A DNA stretch of 21,491 nt from Coptodactyla brooksi. Taxonomy: Eukaryota > Arthropoda > Insecta > Coleoptera > Scarabaeidae. Positions within the stretch are counted from its first letter, which is position 1; each line of letters begins with the position of its first letter. Shown in pieces: positions 18,601 to 21,491 of the stretch. Position numbers and translations under genes: made by a program. The stretch lies in NCBI GenBank assembly GCA_033557675.1, contig JAWQRM010000558.1:1-21491 (forward strand), read 5' to 3'. The notes beneath the pieces are model-generated. The model saw nothing but the letters and a program-made list of their open reading frames with translations, was not told the origin of the DNA and did no database searches.

Positions 18601-21073
18601 TGCATCTTTGCTATTGTTAATATCGACCCATGTTTCAGCGGCATTTAACCAGAATGCACCTATTGTCCTTTCAAGGCTGAAACAAAAACGGACAAGTTTC
18701 AATAATTCCACAAATTAATTGGTAATATTAAACTTCAAACTTCATTGAAATTGTAAGTCTTTTTTAAGCTTGAAAAAAGGGTACTTTTAAAATTGATAAC
18801 AAAAAGAAAGTTATATTTCACATTAAAACCTATTGTTAACACTTAATCAAACCAGGAAATTAACTGCTCAACGCATATTTCACTGATCATGTCAGCATCA
18901 TCGGGAGCAACAAGAGACAAGGCGTTTTTTGGTCAGTGAAACGTGCGTCCGGTAGTTAATTTTCCGGTTTGATTATGTTTTAAAGGTTTCAAATCCACAA
19001 TTCATTCAAACTTATTACTATCTTTATCTTACATATTATCTTTAGAGTATATCAGTTTTTATGGGACACACCAAATTTACAGAAAAAGCAAATCTAAAAT
19101 ATATAGGGCAATAGGGTTAATCTTAAAATATGGTACCGCAATGTGCACATTAACAAAGAATAATGAAAACAATTAAGAATCTTCAAATACAAAATACTAC
19201 GGTAAAGAATTGACCAGCGCGAGAGAGGGGTATGAATTTTGAGATAGACAGGTTAGTGGATATTCCAGTTGGATATTTTGTGCTCAACAGAAGACACATA
19301 GGTGGAACTAGCAATAATGGAATAGTATCCACAATGAATGGGATGGTATGGGCGTGAGAGGAAATCCTAGGATAAGGTAACAACAAAACAGAGACAAGAT
19401 CTGAAAGTTAGGAACGAGATACAAAAAGCAGAAAATGCTTTATTTATAAATGTCATTGTCTCCAGTAAACATTTTGTCTTTCAAACACCTGAGCAGGTAA
19501 TTAGCAACCTTATCCATTATCTGCAGTGAAGATTTCAGAAGATGAGGCAAGTTTTATTAACTTCATCCGACATGTTACAGATGCTTTTACTATAAATGGT
19601 ACACAACTAATTCAATGAAACCTTGGCATTCTTACTCTTGCAATGCTCATTATATTTTTGCAGTTTATTTGTAGCCAGACTGCTGGTTAAGCTATAAAGC
19701 AATAGAAAAAAGCCTAAACAGCAGACATAAGTTAGCAATAACTTATCTGCACACCACTTACTACTAAAAGTGCAAGTACAGGGTGAGTCTAAATTGTTTT
19801 TACAAAATAAGATGGATAATAGTACCCATCCAGATTAACAATAATTACTCTGGAACATAGGGTCGCATTTCACTTTCATACTACTATCACTCTCTTATTT
19901 TGTAAAAACAATTTGGACTCACCCTGTATATAAAAGAGTTTTGAAAAATATTTATGAATCGATAGAATTTAGAAACTGCTTTATATTATTAAACTTTTTT
20001 AAAATGCTTAAGAATAACTTATTAACATATATAGCACAGCCTTCGAATTCAATGTCAATAATTCGTGGTCATATACTATTAATATTTCCCCAGAAAATAA
20101 AACAAGTAGACAACATAAAATAAAAGAGCAATCTTTCACGACATTTTTGCCGTCAAGGTGATTGTTAAGGTTGATGAAAAACCTTAGGTCTTTCAACTCT
20201 CCGGAATGATGAAAGAGTTTAAATCTTTCATCTCTTCTGATGATGAAAGACCCCAAGTCTTCCCTCTATTCCAGTTAGCAAAACTTACCACCAGCTTTCA
20301 TTTTCCAATTTTGGTGTATTAGTAACATTTGTTTAAACTTTATTACAAAGCCAAAGGTTCCAAACCCTTGACTTTATAGCGTGAATGGTTTACACATTAA
20401 TCATTTTAAAAACATGAGCTACTTGGTGAATACAAAGTTATAATAAAATTACTTACCCAGTCCTGAAAATGTAACCGTCTTGATGAATCCAATACTTATA
20501 CATAGAACTTACCCATGTGCATATAGAACTGGAACGCTTCCGTAAATTGCCATAGTAGTATCAAGCTCATACTCAAACACATCCAAATTATACAGCCTAT
20601 ATGGATCCAGGCCTCCCTTGCCAGTAGTTCGGAGTGCAAACTTATCACCATGTTCTGGAATGCCATAAGCTCTATGTGCTCCAGGGAACGTTATGTCCAA
20701 TCCCACTGCTTCTGGACCTCTAGGTTTGCTGTCATGATGAGACTTAAAGTTCTCCTCCCATTCGCCAGGATCTCGACCTTCTGATTCAGTGCCCCTAAAA
20801 TAATTGTTTATTAAATAATATTTTAAGGTGTTTACTGCTTCCTATGCCTTCGTATGCAAGGCATTGGAAGTTCATGGGTTAACAGAAAATAATACATACT
20901 CTGCTGGCTTCTCCCTAAAATGCTCAATAGCAAACAAGCCTCGAGAGTTCACCACTGCGACAACCTCCTCATTCTCAAAGAATTCAGCTTTGAATGGAGT
21001 TGACTTTAAAGTAACCTTGTTATTTCCAACTTTAATAGTTACTTGCTCATTGTTTCTATTTAACAATTCTATC
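6582..21073 (-). CDS. GANAB: Neutral alpha-glucosidase AB (ER glucosidase II alpha subunit), 5'-partial, ten exons
   Basis: Family GH31 enzyme of the ER lumen. With its beta subunit it trims the two inner alpha-1,3-linked glucoses from N-glycans, controlling entry to and exit from the calnexin/calreticulin cycle. Ten exons with GT-AG introns and consistent phases join into 789 codons plus TAA: 21073-20900, 20794-20513, 18676-17860, 14672-14418, 14363-14114, 14055-13901, 7454-7341, 7283-7174, 6846-6743, 6691-6582. Order of domains: N-terminal beta-sandwich (exons 1-3), catalytic barrel (exons 3-5), C-terminal beta-domains (exons 5-10). The nucleophile Asp in IWNDMNEPSVFN is at 17971-17973; the acid/base Asp in IWTGDNAAEW is at 14559-14561. 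The collinear match to animal GANAB runs to the C-terminus (LVIRKPAVSMKEAFTITLI). The first roughly 100-150 residues, with the signal peptide, lie beyond the right edge. No frameshift or stop is seen, so I take the gene as functional. Confidence 0.97.
6743..6846 (-). CDS. GANAB: GANAB exon 9 of window
   Basis: Acceptor GTGTTATTTTCAG at 6847, donor GTAATT at 6742. Encodes FIDKDASYPTREWLERVVII then GAPKTIKEAKLASKG; WIERVVIIG is the matching animal block. The 327-nt intron upstream is almost entirely an inverted pair of hammerhead-like repeats. Confidence 0.94.
6911..6953 (-). ncRNA. Hammerhead-ribozyme-like motif (intronic, GANAB sense)
   Basis: 43 nt: GCTC, CAGATGA (one change from CTGATGA), A, GTCAA-CTTGA-TCAGC (stem II decayed), AAAA (expected GAAA), C-ATGT-G stem III, TT, GAGC. 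It lies 64 nt upstream of the exon acceptor in the sense of the GANAB pre-mRNA. The lost G of GAAA and the core change argue against activity. Confidence 0.55.
6984..7025 (+). ncRNA. Hammerhead-ribozyme-like motif (antisense to GANAB)
   Basis: GCTG, CAGATGA, A, GCAGA-CTTAA-TCGAC (weak stem II), GAAT, C-GTGC-G stem III, TC, AGC. One position shorter in stem I than the other copies. It is the partner of 6911-6953 in an inverted repeat. Confidence 0.5.
7174..7283 (-). CDS. GANAB: GANAB exon 8 of window
   Basis: 57-nt intron upstream; acceptor TTATTTCTAG at 7284, donor GTAAGT at 7173. Encodes NSATGTLYLDDYESFGYKKK, matching the G-x-L-F-L-D-D-G-x-x-F-x-Y block of the C-terminal beta-domain. Confidence 0.94.
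7341..7454 (-). CDS. GANAB: GANAB exon 7 of window
   Basis: Acceptor ATTTTTGTAG at 7455, donor GTGAGT at 7340; 38 codons, phase 0. Encodes VPVFYRGGSIVPRKDRPRRA and DDPYTLYVALDSN, matching the VFQRGGTIVPR segment of animal GANAB. The intron before it (6446 nt) is the largest in the window. Confidence 0.96.
7460..8268. other. Intronic sequence without recognisable feature
   Basis: Part of the 6.4-kb GANAB intron. Very AT-rich. Minus-strand frames at 7876-8058 and 8069-8311 are hydrophobic by composition and have no domain; the second overlaps the hairpin and tandem repeat that follow. Confidence 0.5.
8269..8312. repeat. Perfect 19-bp hairpin
   Basis: The arm AATGTTTCCAATTTTTACA (8269-8287) is exactly inverted at 8294-8312 around the 6-nt loop AATTAC. 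It sits at the left edge of the tandem repeat below and shares its TGTAAAAATTGGAAACAT block. Confidence 0.9.
8285..8745 (+). repeat. Satellite-like tandem repeat, ~3 units of 140-160 bp
   Basis: Units start with ACA(G/A)AATTA at 8285, 8443 and 8583 (steps 158 and 140). Each contains GCTCCA(T/C)..GCCGTTAGGAC or its variant, GGCAAAGTTTACNGAAGTAT, CATNTGTAATA, GGAAGTTGCAAAAATGA and ACAAGTT. The units differ by substitutions and indels, so the array is old. Confidence 0.8.
8795..9440 (+). pseudogene. Penelope-like element fragment: C-terminal linker and GIY-YIG endonuclease
   Basis: The plus strand reads HREPT*TSS and QAFRILIH, then NVQDYNNELNTIKQIAMINV and YNPTIVDKI in a frame open from 8893, then after a frameshift NKYTSTKINKLICNTCKVLY, IDQTGMKFQHKCKEHLKSYR and NYAEHL. 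The last part is a GIY-YIG nuclease of PLE type: the ICNTC-x-x-x-Y-I-G-Q-T-G-R and K-E-H-L-K motifs are recognisable, with Gly changed to Asp (YIDQTG) and the catalytic Arg region altered (FQHKCKEH). It is the 3' half of a PLE without its own reverse transcriptase. Confidence 0.85.
9449..9491 (-). ncRNA. Hammerhead-ribozyme-like motif at the tail of a PLE fragment
   Basis: 43 nt on the minus strand: CTC, CTAAAGA (one change from CTGAAGA), T, GGTTTA-TTCGA-TAAACC (perfect 6-bp stem II), GAAA, C-ATAT-G (stem III), TT, GAG. It lies about 85 nt downstream of the C-terminus encoded by the minus-strand PLE fragment at 9575-9910, the position where PLEs are known to carry hammerheads. Only one core base is off. 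Confidence 0.7.
9492..9910 (-). pseudogene. Penelope-like element fragment (GIY-YIG C-terminus), opposite orientation
   Basis: Minus strand: NKIDLID, then in a shifted frame THRSLKIRYKEHLNHFKN, then SVAAHMITFNHRINDEIELI, QVNSNNQVDAAESLEIFNKI and a stop after LAGKRTK near 9576. This is the end of a PLE GIY-YIG domain and its C-terminal tail; the GIY and YIG strands themselves are deleted between NKIDLID and THRSLKIRY. It is a separate copy from the plus-strand fragments either side. Confidence 0.8.
9940..12125 (+). pseudogene. Penelope-like retroelement reverse transcriptase, broken
   Basis: N-terminal part: KFLRSCKTNNVFQKFIDKNL (10034 on). Then KVDKGSAVVIMDKTD, the PLE D-K-G block. RT palm: FPRIYDLPKIHKLGKNLRPI (about 10768), SFDVIALFPDIPIKETL (about 10983), KQTEGAAIGNCLSPFLAYLF (about 11155) and WVRYVDDVFAIL with the catalytic YVDD at 11275-11286. 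After a 386-bp inserted MITE the thumb resumes: ENEGKLAFLDILIIKKDSKL, LEFDIFRKK...RKHTTIEAAHKEEYKQFVKL and RKRLYNMLRTFI. Several stops and frameshifts interrupt it. No GIY-YIG domain follows; the piece that would fit lies upstream at 8795-9440, an order expected from tandem partial PLE copies. Confidence 0.9.
11378..11763. mobile_element. Mariner-type MITE nested in the PLE reverse transcriptase
   Basis: 386 bp. The left end CGAGGGGTGTTCAAATGAAA and the right end are inverted repeats: 29 bp from GGGGTG inward (11381-11409 against 11732-11760) are identical. TA at 11376-11377 and 11764-11765 is the target duplication; the two outermost bases of the right end have decayed (CCCCTAA for CCCCTCG). 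The interior is clearly more GC-rich than its surroundings, especially 11530-11700, and has no transposase. The insertion interrupts RT sequence shortly after the YVDD motif (NYKTIKFT | ENEGKLAFLD). The 79-residue frame at 11524-11763 has no domain. Confidence 0.9.
12190..12570 (-). pseudogene. Tc1/IS630-like DDE transposase relic
   Basis: Minus strand from about 12500: CSAHGAAVLREFLTNSFPDC, VVFGRGDIEWLAKSLDLSPN, DFFLCNFLK, then a stop and ...HEQTESLDALKPKM. This is the second-Asp to third-acidic stretch of DDE_3-type transposases, whose typical motif is I-E-W-P-A-R-S-P-D-L-x-P-x-D-F-F-L-W-G. The second catalytic Asp (expected Q-D-G before C-S-A-H) is lost (reads NYS). The sequence 12500-12570 stays open (DFPEVHELLDERMFSAIRNI) but I cannot place it. 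Confidence 0.7.
12571..13006. other. Intronic sequence, no supported gene
   Basis: A 148-codon minus-strand frame (13070-12624) covers it. It is rich in Cys, Phe, Leu and Tyr with no recognisable domain or splice context, and its start lies inside the tandem duplication that follows. I regard it as a chance frame in AT-rich DNA. Confidence 0.45.
13007..13140 (+). repeat. Tandem duplication, two 67-bp copies
   Basis: Both copies begin GAACCAAC(C/T)GGAAGGGTTT and contain AACCAAATATTAAAATCCT(A/G)GTTATCATAA. Copy 1 is 13007-13073, copy 2 is 13074-13140, with about five substitutions and no indels: a single fairly young duplication. Confidence 0.92.
13248..13846. mobile_element. Pogo/Tigger-like MITE
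   Basis: 599 bp flanked by TA (13246-13247, 13847-13848). Left end CAGTCGAGTCGCGATAACTC; right end, read inward, CAGTCGAGTCGTGATAGCTC. Subterminal motifs TTCGAGTTATCGGA repeat twice near the left end (13303-13322), and a relative (TTCGAGATATGGAGATAAC) lies near the right. CAGTCGA.. termini with repeated TTCGAGTTAT motifs resemble pogo/Tigger family ends. The centre has a GC-rich hairpin (AGTCCGCG...CGCGGACT, about 13608-13647). No transposase. Confidence 0.85.
13901..14055 (-). CDS. GANAB: GANAB exon 6 of window
   Basis: The splice is chosen at GGTGTATAG/GTCATTC (14056) because it restores LVG-HSAMARPVTE, equivalent to the LxGxxLLVxPV block of GH31. The 58-nt intron has a poor polypyrimidine tract. 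Continues VNIYFPGGPNELWYDIEDYR and ends VSLDK at a GTAAGT donor (13900). A pogo-like MITE ends only 54 bp downstream in the next intron. Confidence 0.93.
14114..14363 (-). CDS. GANAB: GANAB exon 5 of window
   Basis: Acceptor GTTATTTTATAG at 14364 after a 54-nt intron; donor GTATGT at 14113. Encodes PFARAHAHIDTKRREPYLYS, LRQRYAHLPLWYTLFWEHSI, GDPVIRPLVYHYPQDV and the start of the C-terminal beta-domain (FDIDNQVLVG). Confidence 0.97.
14418..14672 (-). CDS. GANAB: GANAB exon 4 of window, acid/base residue
   Basis: Acceptor TTTTATTATAG at 14673, donor GTAAGA at 14417, phase 0 on both sides (85 codons). Carries RPFTLTRAHFAGTQRYAAIW, TGDNAAEW with the acid/base Asp, and ISFCGADIGGFFHNPDPELL, RWYQ. 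The intron upstream is 3187 nt and filled with transposon relics. Confidence 0.98.
14789..14868. repeat. Short palindromic element (80 bp)
   Basis: The ends TATGTCAAGTCAC (14789-14801) and GTGACTTGACATA (14856-14868) are perfect 13-bp inverted repeats. The interior is a run of TAACTAAC/GTTAGTTA variants that also fold. Probably a tiny MITE; the TA at each end may be its target duplication. Confidence 0.75.
15061..15310 (-). pseudogene. piggyBac-family transposase fragment
   Basis: Minus strand: RRKLPSSIKNKMREFCTSQM, then CLLLGYQAKPNKNVILLSIL, then KKKPNIIELYNTIKNTIDL and a stop. This is the stretch of piggyBac (PGBD, DDE_Tnp_1_7) transposases where K-N-V-x-L-L-S-T and K-P-x-I-I-x-x-Y-N-x-T-K-G-G-V-D occur. 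The Y-N-x-T-K-x-x-V-D motif reads YNTIKNTID and the element stops there. Neighbouring minus-strand sequence to about 15420 is probably decayed upstream coding sequence. Confidence 0.78.
15425..15655 (-). pseudogene. Tc1-like transposase fragment (first catalytic region)
   Basis: Minus strand: VWLEEQKFNLDNANGLANYW, HDLRTESHYFSECNFGGGSV and LGKSKLAFIDERINSIGYQR. It corresponds to F-S-D-E-K-K-F-N-L-D-G-P-D-G...Y-W-H-D-L-R of Tc1-type transposases; the first catalytic Asp position reads Glu, and one TAG interrupts (SVMT*ATF). It is inverted relative to the related copy at 15735-16420. Confidence 0.8.
15735..16420 (+). pseudogene. Tc1-like transposase pseudogene
   Basis: Plus strand, several frames: TIWKVLKGALNLRCEKMNKV (end of DNA-binding domain), then YWHDLRIEPSYFSKRNFGSG, KSKLAFVDGRINS, FMQDNVSLHAF (second Asp), MKKWFLDHNIQVVEWRACSS and DLNRIEDL*GLLIRDVYRDC (third acidic residue, Glu retained). 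Just before YWHDLRIE the first-Asp segment has been replaced by an AT-rich stretch (15905-15985). The order is right for one Tc1 element; frameshifts and stops make it dead. Confidence 0.82.
16481..16525. repeat. 14-bp hairpin, possible transposon end
   Basis: TACAGGAGTATAAT (16481-16494) is exactly inverted at 16512-16525 around a 17-nt loop. It lies just beyond the end of the Tc1-like pseudogene and may be a decayed terminus or a short palindromic insertion. Confidence 0.7.
16608..16855 (+). pseudogene. Possible transposase N-terminal relic
   Basis: An open frame reads YRAVQRFRMRLYTLESGAKL, LSGRKVRFNLAKAVQSDKRR and SWSAFFRDARKRKG. The R-A-V-x-R-F-R-E-T and S-G-R-K-x-R pieces resemble the helix-turn-helix and linker of Tc1/IS630-type transposases. 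I cannot confirm a catalytic motif, so this is tentative. Confidence 0.4.
16868..17158 (+). pseudogene. Mariner transposase C-terminal relic with 3' end
   Basis: Reads ELLHHSPYSPDLAPNYYLLP, NLKRWLQGKRFTSNENFKCE and AYFEALSKYYMKCIQMLEVL, the end of a mariner transposase. The third catalytic Asp (S-P-D-L-A-P-S-D-Y) is lost, reading PNYY. It is followed by AATAAA (17094-17099) and TTTTCACCCCGTGTAGTA, which looks like a mariner terminal repeat. The upstream two thirds are missing. Confidence 0.82.
17159..17859. other. Intronic sequence with two piggyBac-end-like tracts
   Basis: No gene supported; the 89-codon plus frame at 17474-17743 has no domain. GGTCCAATTGACC...CTTTCTAGTGTTAA (17413-17446) and a diverged parallel GGTCAACATGACT...CTTCTAGGTGCAA (17251-17285) resemble the subterminal plus terminal sequence of some piggyBac elements (ending TTAA). 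They are in the same orientation, so they are not an intact pair. Confidence 0.35.
17860..18676 (-). CDS. GANAB: GANAB exon 3 of window, start of catalytic barrel and nucleophile
   Basis: The largest exon (817 nt). Acceptor TTTTTGTTTCAG at 18677, donor GTAAGT at 17859. Encodes FWLNAAETWVDI, LGYHQCRWNYNDEEDV, DYIWLDIEYTDGKKYFTWDP, IDPHIKRESGY, EGWCWPGSSSYLD and the GH31 signature LYIWNDMNEPSVFNGPEVTM, whose Asp is the catalytic nucleophile, then GGWEHRHVHNIHSLYT. The preceding intron (1836 nt) holds a hammerhead-like inverted repeat and a MITE. Confidence 0.98.
18866..18908 (-). ncRNA. Hammerhead-ribozyme-like motif (intronic, GANAB sense)
   Basis: 43 nt: GCTC, CCGATGA (one change from CTGATGA), T, GCTGA-CATGA-TCAGT (stem II with one G-T), GAAA, T-ATGC-G (stem III with A-T and T-G), TT, GAGC. 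All three stems form. It lies about 190 nt upstream of the acceptor of the largest exon. The H17 position is T, a permitted but slower cleavage context in known hammerheads; the C for U at core position 4 should reduce activity strongly. Confidence 0.65.
18931..18951 (+). ncRNA. Half hammerhead-like motif
   Basis: Only the 3' half remains: GGTCAGT, GAAA, C-GTGC-G, TC. The CTGATGA box that should precede it is replaced by AAGGCGTTTTTT. This half keeps the consensus stem III. Confidence 0.5.
18990..19776. other. Intronic sequence without recognisable feature
   Basis: No domain, no hairpin of note. The minus-strand frame at 19183-19386 is proline- and leucine-rich by chance. Confidence 0.5.
19779..19926. 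mobile_element. 148-bp MITE with 34-bp terminal inverted repeats
   Basis: The left end CAGGGTGAGTCTAAATTGTT and on to 19812, and its reverse complement at 19893-19926, match at 33 of 34 positions. TA flanks both sides (19777-19778, 19927-19928). The interior (80 bp) is non-coding. TA duplication points to the Tc1/mariner superfamily. Near-identical ends suggest a relatively recent insertion in the GANAB intron. Confidence 0.93.
20173..20276 (+). repeat. Three ~35-bp tandem units, each hairpin-prone
   Basis: Units start with GATGAAA at 20173, 20208 and 20242 (35, 34 and 35 bp). Each has GATGAAAGA..(T/C)..AAGTCTTTCA(T/A)CTCT(C/T)C in varying states, so GATGAAAGA and TCTTTCATC can pair within and between units. 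Confidence 0.75.
20338..20400 (+). repeat. Truncated tail of the hammerhead-bearing repeat
   Basis: TTACAAAGCCAAAGGTTCCA (20351-20370), then AACCCTTGACTT, matches 7071-7090 exactly over the first block and 2529-2552 over the second. The ribozyme-like part is absent here. Confidence 0.65.
20513..20794 (-). CDS. GANAB: GANAB exon 2 of window
   Basis: Acceptor TTATTTTAG at 20795, donor GTAAGT at 20512; 105-nt intron upstream. Contains the conserved WEENFKSHHDSKPRGPEAVG, YGIPEHGD, DPYRLYNLDVFEYE and MAIYGSVPVLYAHG blocks. Confidence 0.96.
20900..21073 (-). CDS. GANAB: GANAB exon 1 of window
   Basis: Acceptor TTTTTTGTTTTCAG at 21074; donor GTATGT at 20899. Begins with the last base of a split codon. 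Encodes IELLNRNNEQVTIKVG...FKAEFFENEEVVAVVNSRGL...EHFREKPAE, matching the N-terminal beta-domain segment P-F-x-x-x-x-x-E...S-V-N-A-R-G-L of GANAB. Ends with two bases of the next codon. Confidence 0.93.
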
Positions 21074-21279
21074 CTGAAAACAAAAAATATGTGATGACCT
21101 AGAAGTCTAAAGTTTGAACATTATCTACATATAATGTTTATAAAAATAAAGTATAATTTGTTTCTCTAGTTTATTGGCTTATTATAGAGAGGATATGTTA
21201 TCTTTCCTTGGACAAATTTTTGTAATCAGTATTTTATACAAATAAAGTTAAATCCATGGGCGGTGGGACACCAGGTATA

Positions 21280-21491
21280 CAGGGTGATTGAAATTCAAGT
21301 TCCAACGTGGGGAACTCGCTTATTATAAAAGATACAAGGTCGGTTAAATGGAGGCAAAGTTGCTAAATTCAATGGTGAGTAATAATCCGTTAAGAAATTT
21401 GAATTACTTTGAACGGTTTGTTTGCAATCAGGAAAAAATTGAAAATTGATGGTTTCAAAAATCCGCTGTAATTCTCTCATTTATGATTTCT
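21280..21491 (+). mobile_element. Repeat element terminus, cut by window edge
   Basis: Begins TA-CAGGGTGATTGAAATTC at 21278. The first eight bases (CAGGGTGA) equal those of the MITE at 19779, and the TA is the expected flanking dinucleotide. The remainder runs off the window with no coding sequence; frames here have no domain. Probably the left end of a Tc1/mariner-type non-autonomous element in the intron upstream of GANAB exon 1 of the window. Confidence 0.5.

Larger units (their letters stand above)
18841..18985. repeat. Inverted repeat carrying hammerhead-like motifs, in GANAB intron
   Basis: AATCAAACCAGGAAATTAAC (18845-18864) is inverted at about 18955-18974 as GTTAATTTTCCGGTTTGATT. The left arm holds a complete motif on the minus strand (18908-18866); the right arm holds the second half of one on the plus strand (18931-18951). 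Same back-to-back layout as 6869-7095. Confidence 0.75.

Noticed and set aside
20208..20276. TTCTGATGATGAAAGACC resembling a hammerhead core
   Set aside because: The CTGATGA is created by the junction of two tandem units, and no GAAA box, cleavage site or closing stem I follows.
2529..20385. Shared ACAAAGCCAAAGGTTCC blocks considered as a CRISPR-like or regulatory repeat
   Set aside because: They sit a fixed ~50 nt after hammerhead-like motifs and are simply the tail of that dispersed repeat.

Overview
The window is AT-rich eukaryotic genomic DNA, almost certainly from an arthropod and probably an insect. The grounds are one spliced nuclear gene with several 51-58 nt introns, and a dense load of degenerate mariner, Tc1, pogo, piggyBac, Jockey-type LINE and Penelope-like (PLE) copies. 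There is no sign of prokaryotic organisation.

The only clearly functional gene is on the minus strand. Ten exons between 21073 and 6582 encode the catalytic alpha subunit of ER glucosidase II (GANAB, glycoside hydrolase family 31). All splice phases agree, giving 789 residues plus a stop. The first exons (signal peptide, N-terminus) lie beyond the right edge. The catalytic nucleophile motif (WNDMNEPS) and the acid/base motif (WTGDN) are intact.

Layout: 1-6581 is downstream of the gene and holds a Tc1 element with Sleeping-Beauty-like IR/DR ends (1129-2062), a possible host exon (2116-2225), a LINE fragment, mariner fragments and a foldback element. The introns hold most of the rest. The 6.4-kb intron (7455-13900) contains a satellite-like tandem repeat, three PLE pieces in two orientations (8795-12125), a mariner-type MITE nested inside the PLE reverse transcriptase, a DDE transposase relic and a pogo-like MITE only 54 bp from a splice donor. 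The 3.2-kb intron (14673-17859) holds piggyBac, two opposed Tc1 relics and a mariner tail. The 1.8-kb intron (18677-20512) holds a near-perfect 148-bp MITE and short tandem repeats.

The most interesting signal is a dispersed family of about 43-nt hammerhead-ribozyme-like motifs: six full-length sites of the same fold, one intact-core site with a different stem II, and one half copy, on both strands. All share CTGANGA / stem II / GAAA / a tiny stem III / TC or TT / stem I, with compensatory changes between copies. One lies at the tail of a PLE fragment, which fits the known association of hammerheads with Penelope-like elements. Two pairs are arranged as inverted repeats inside introns of the glucosidase gene.
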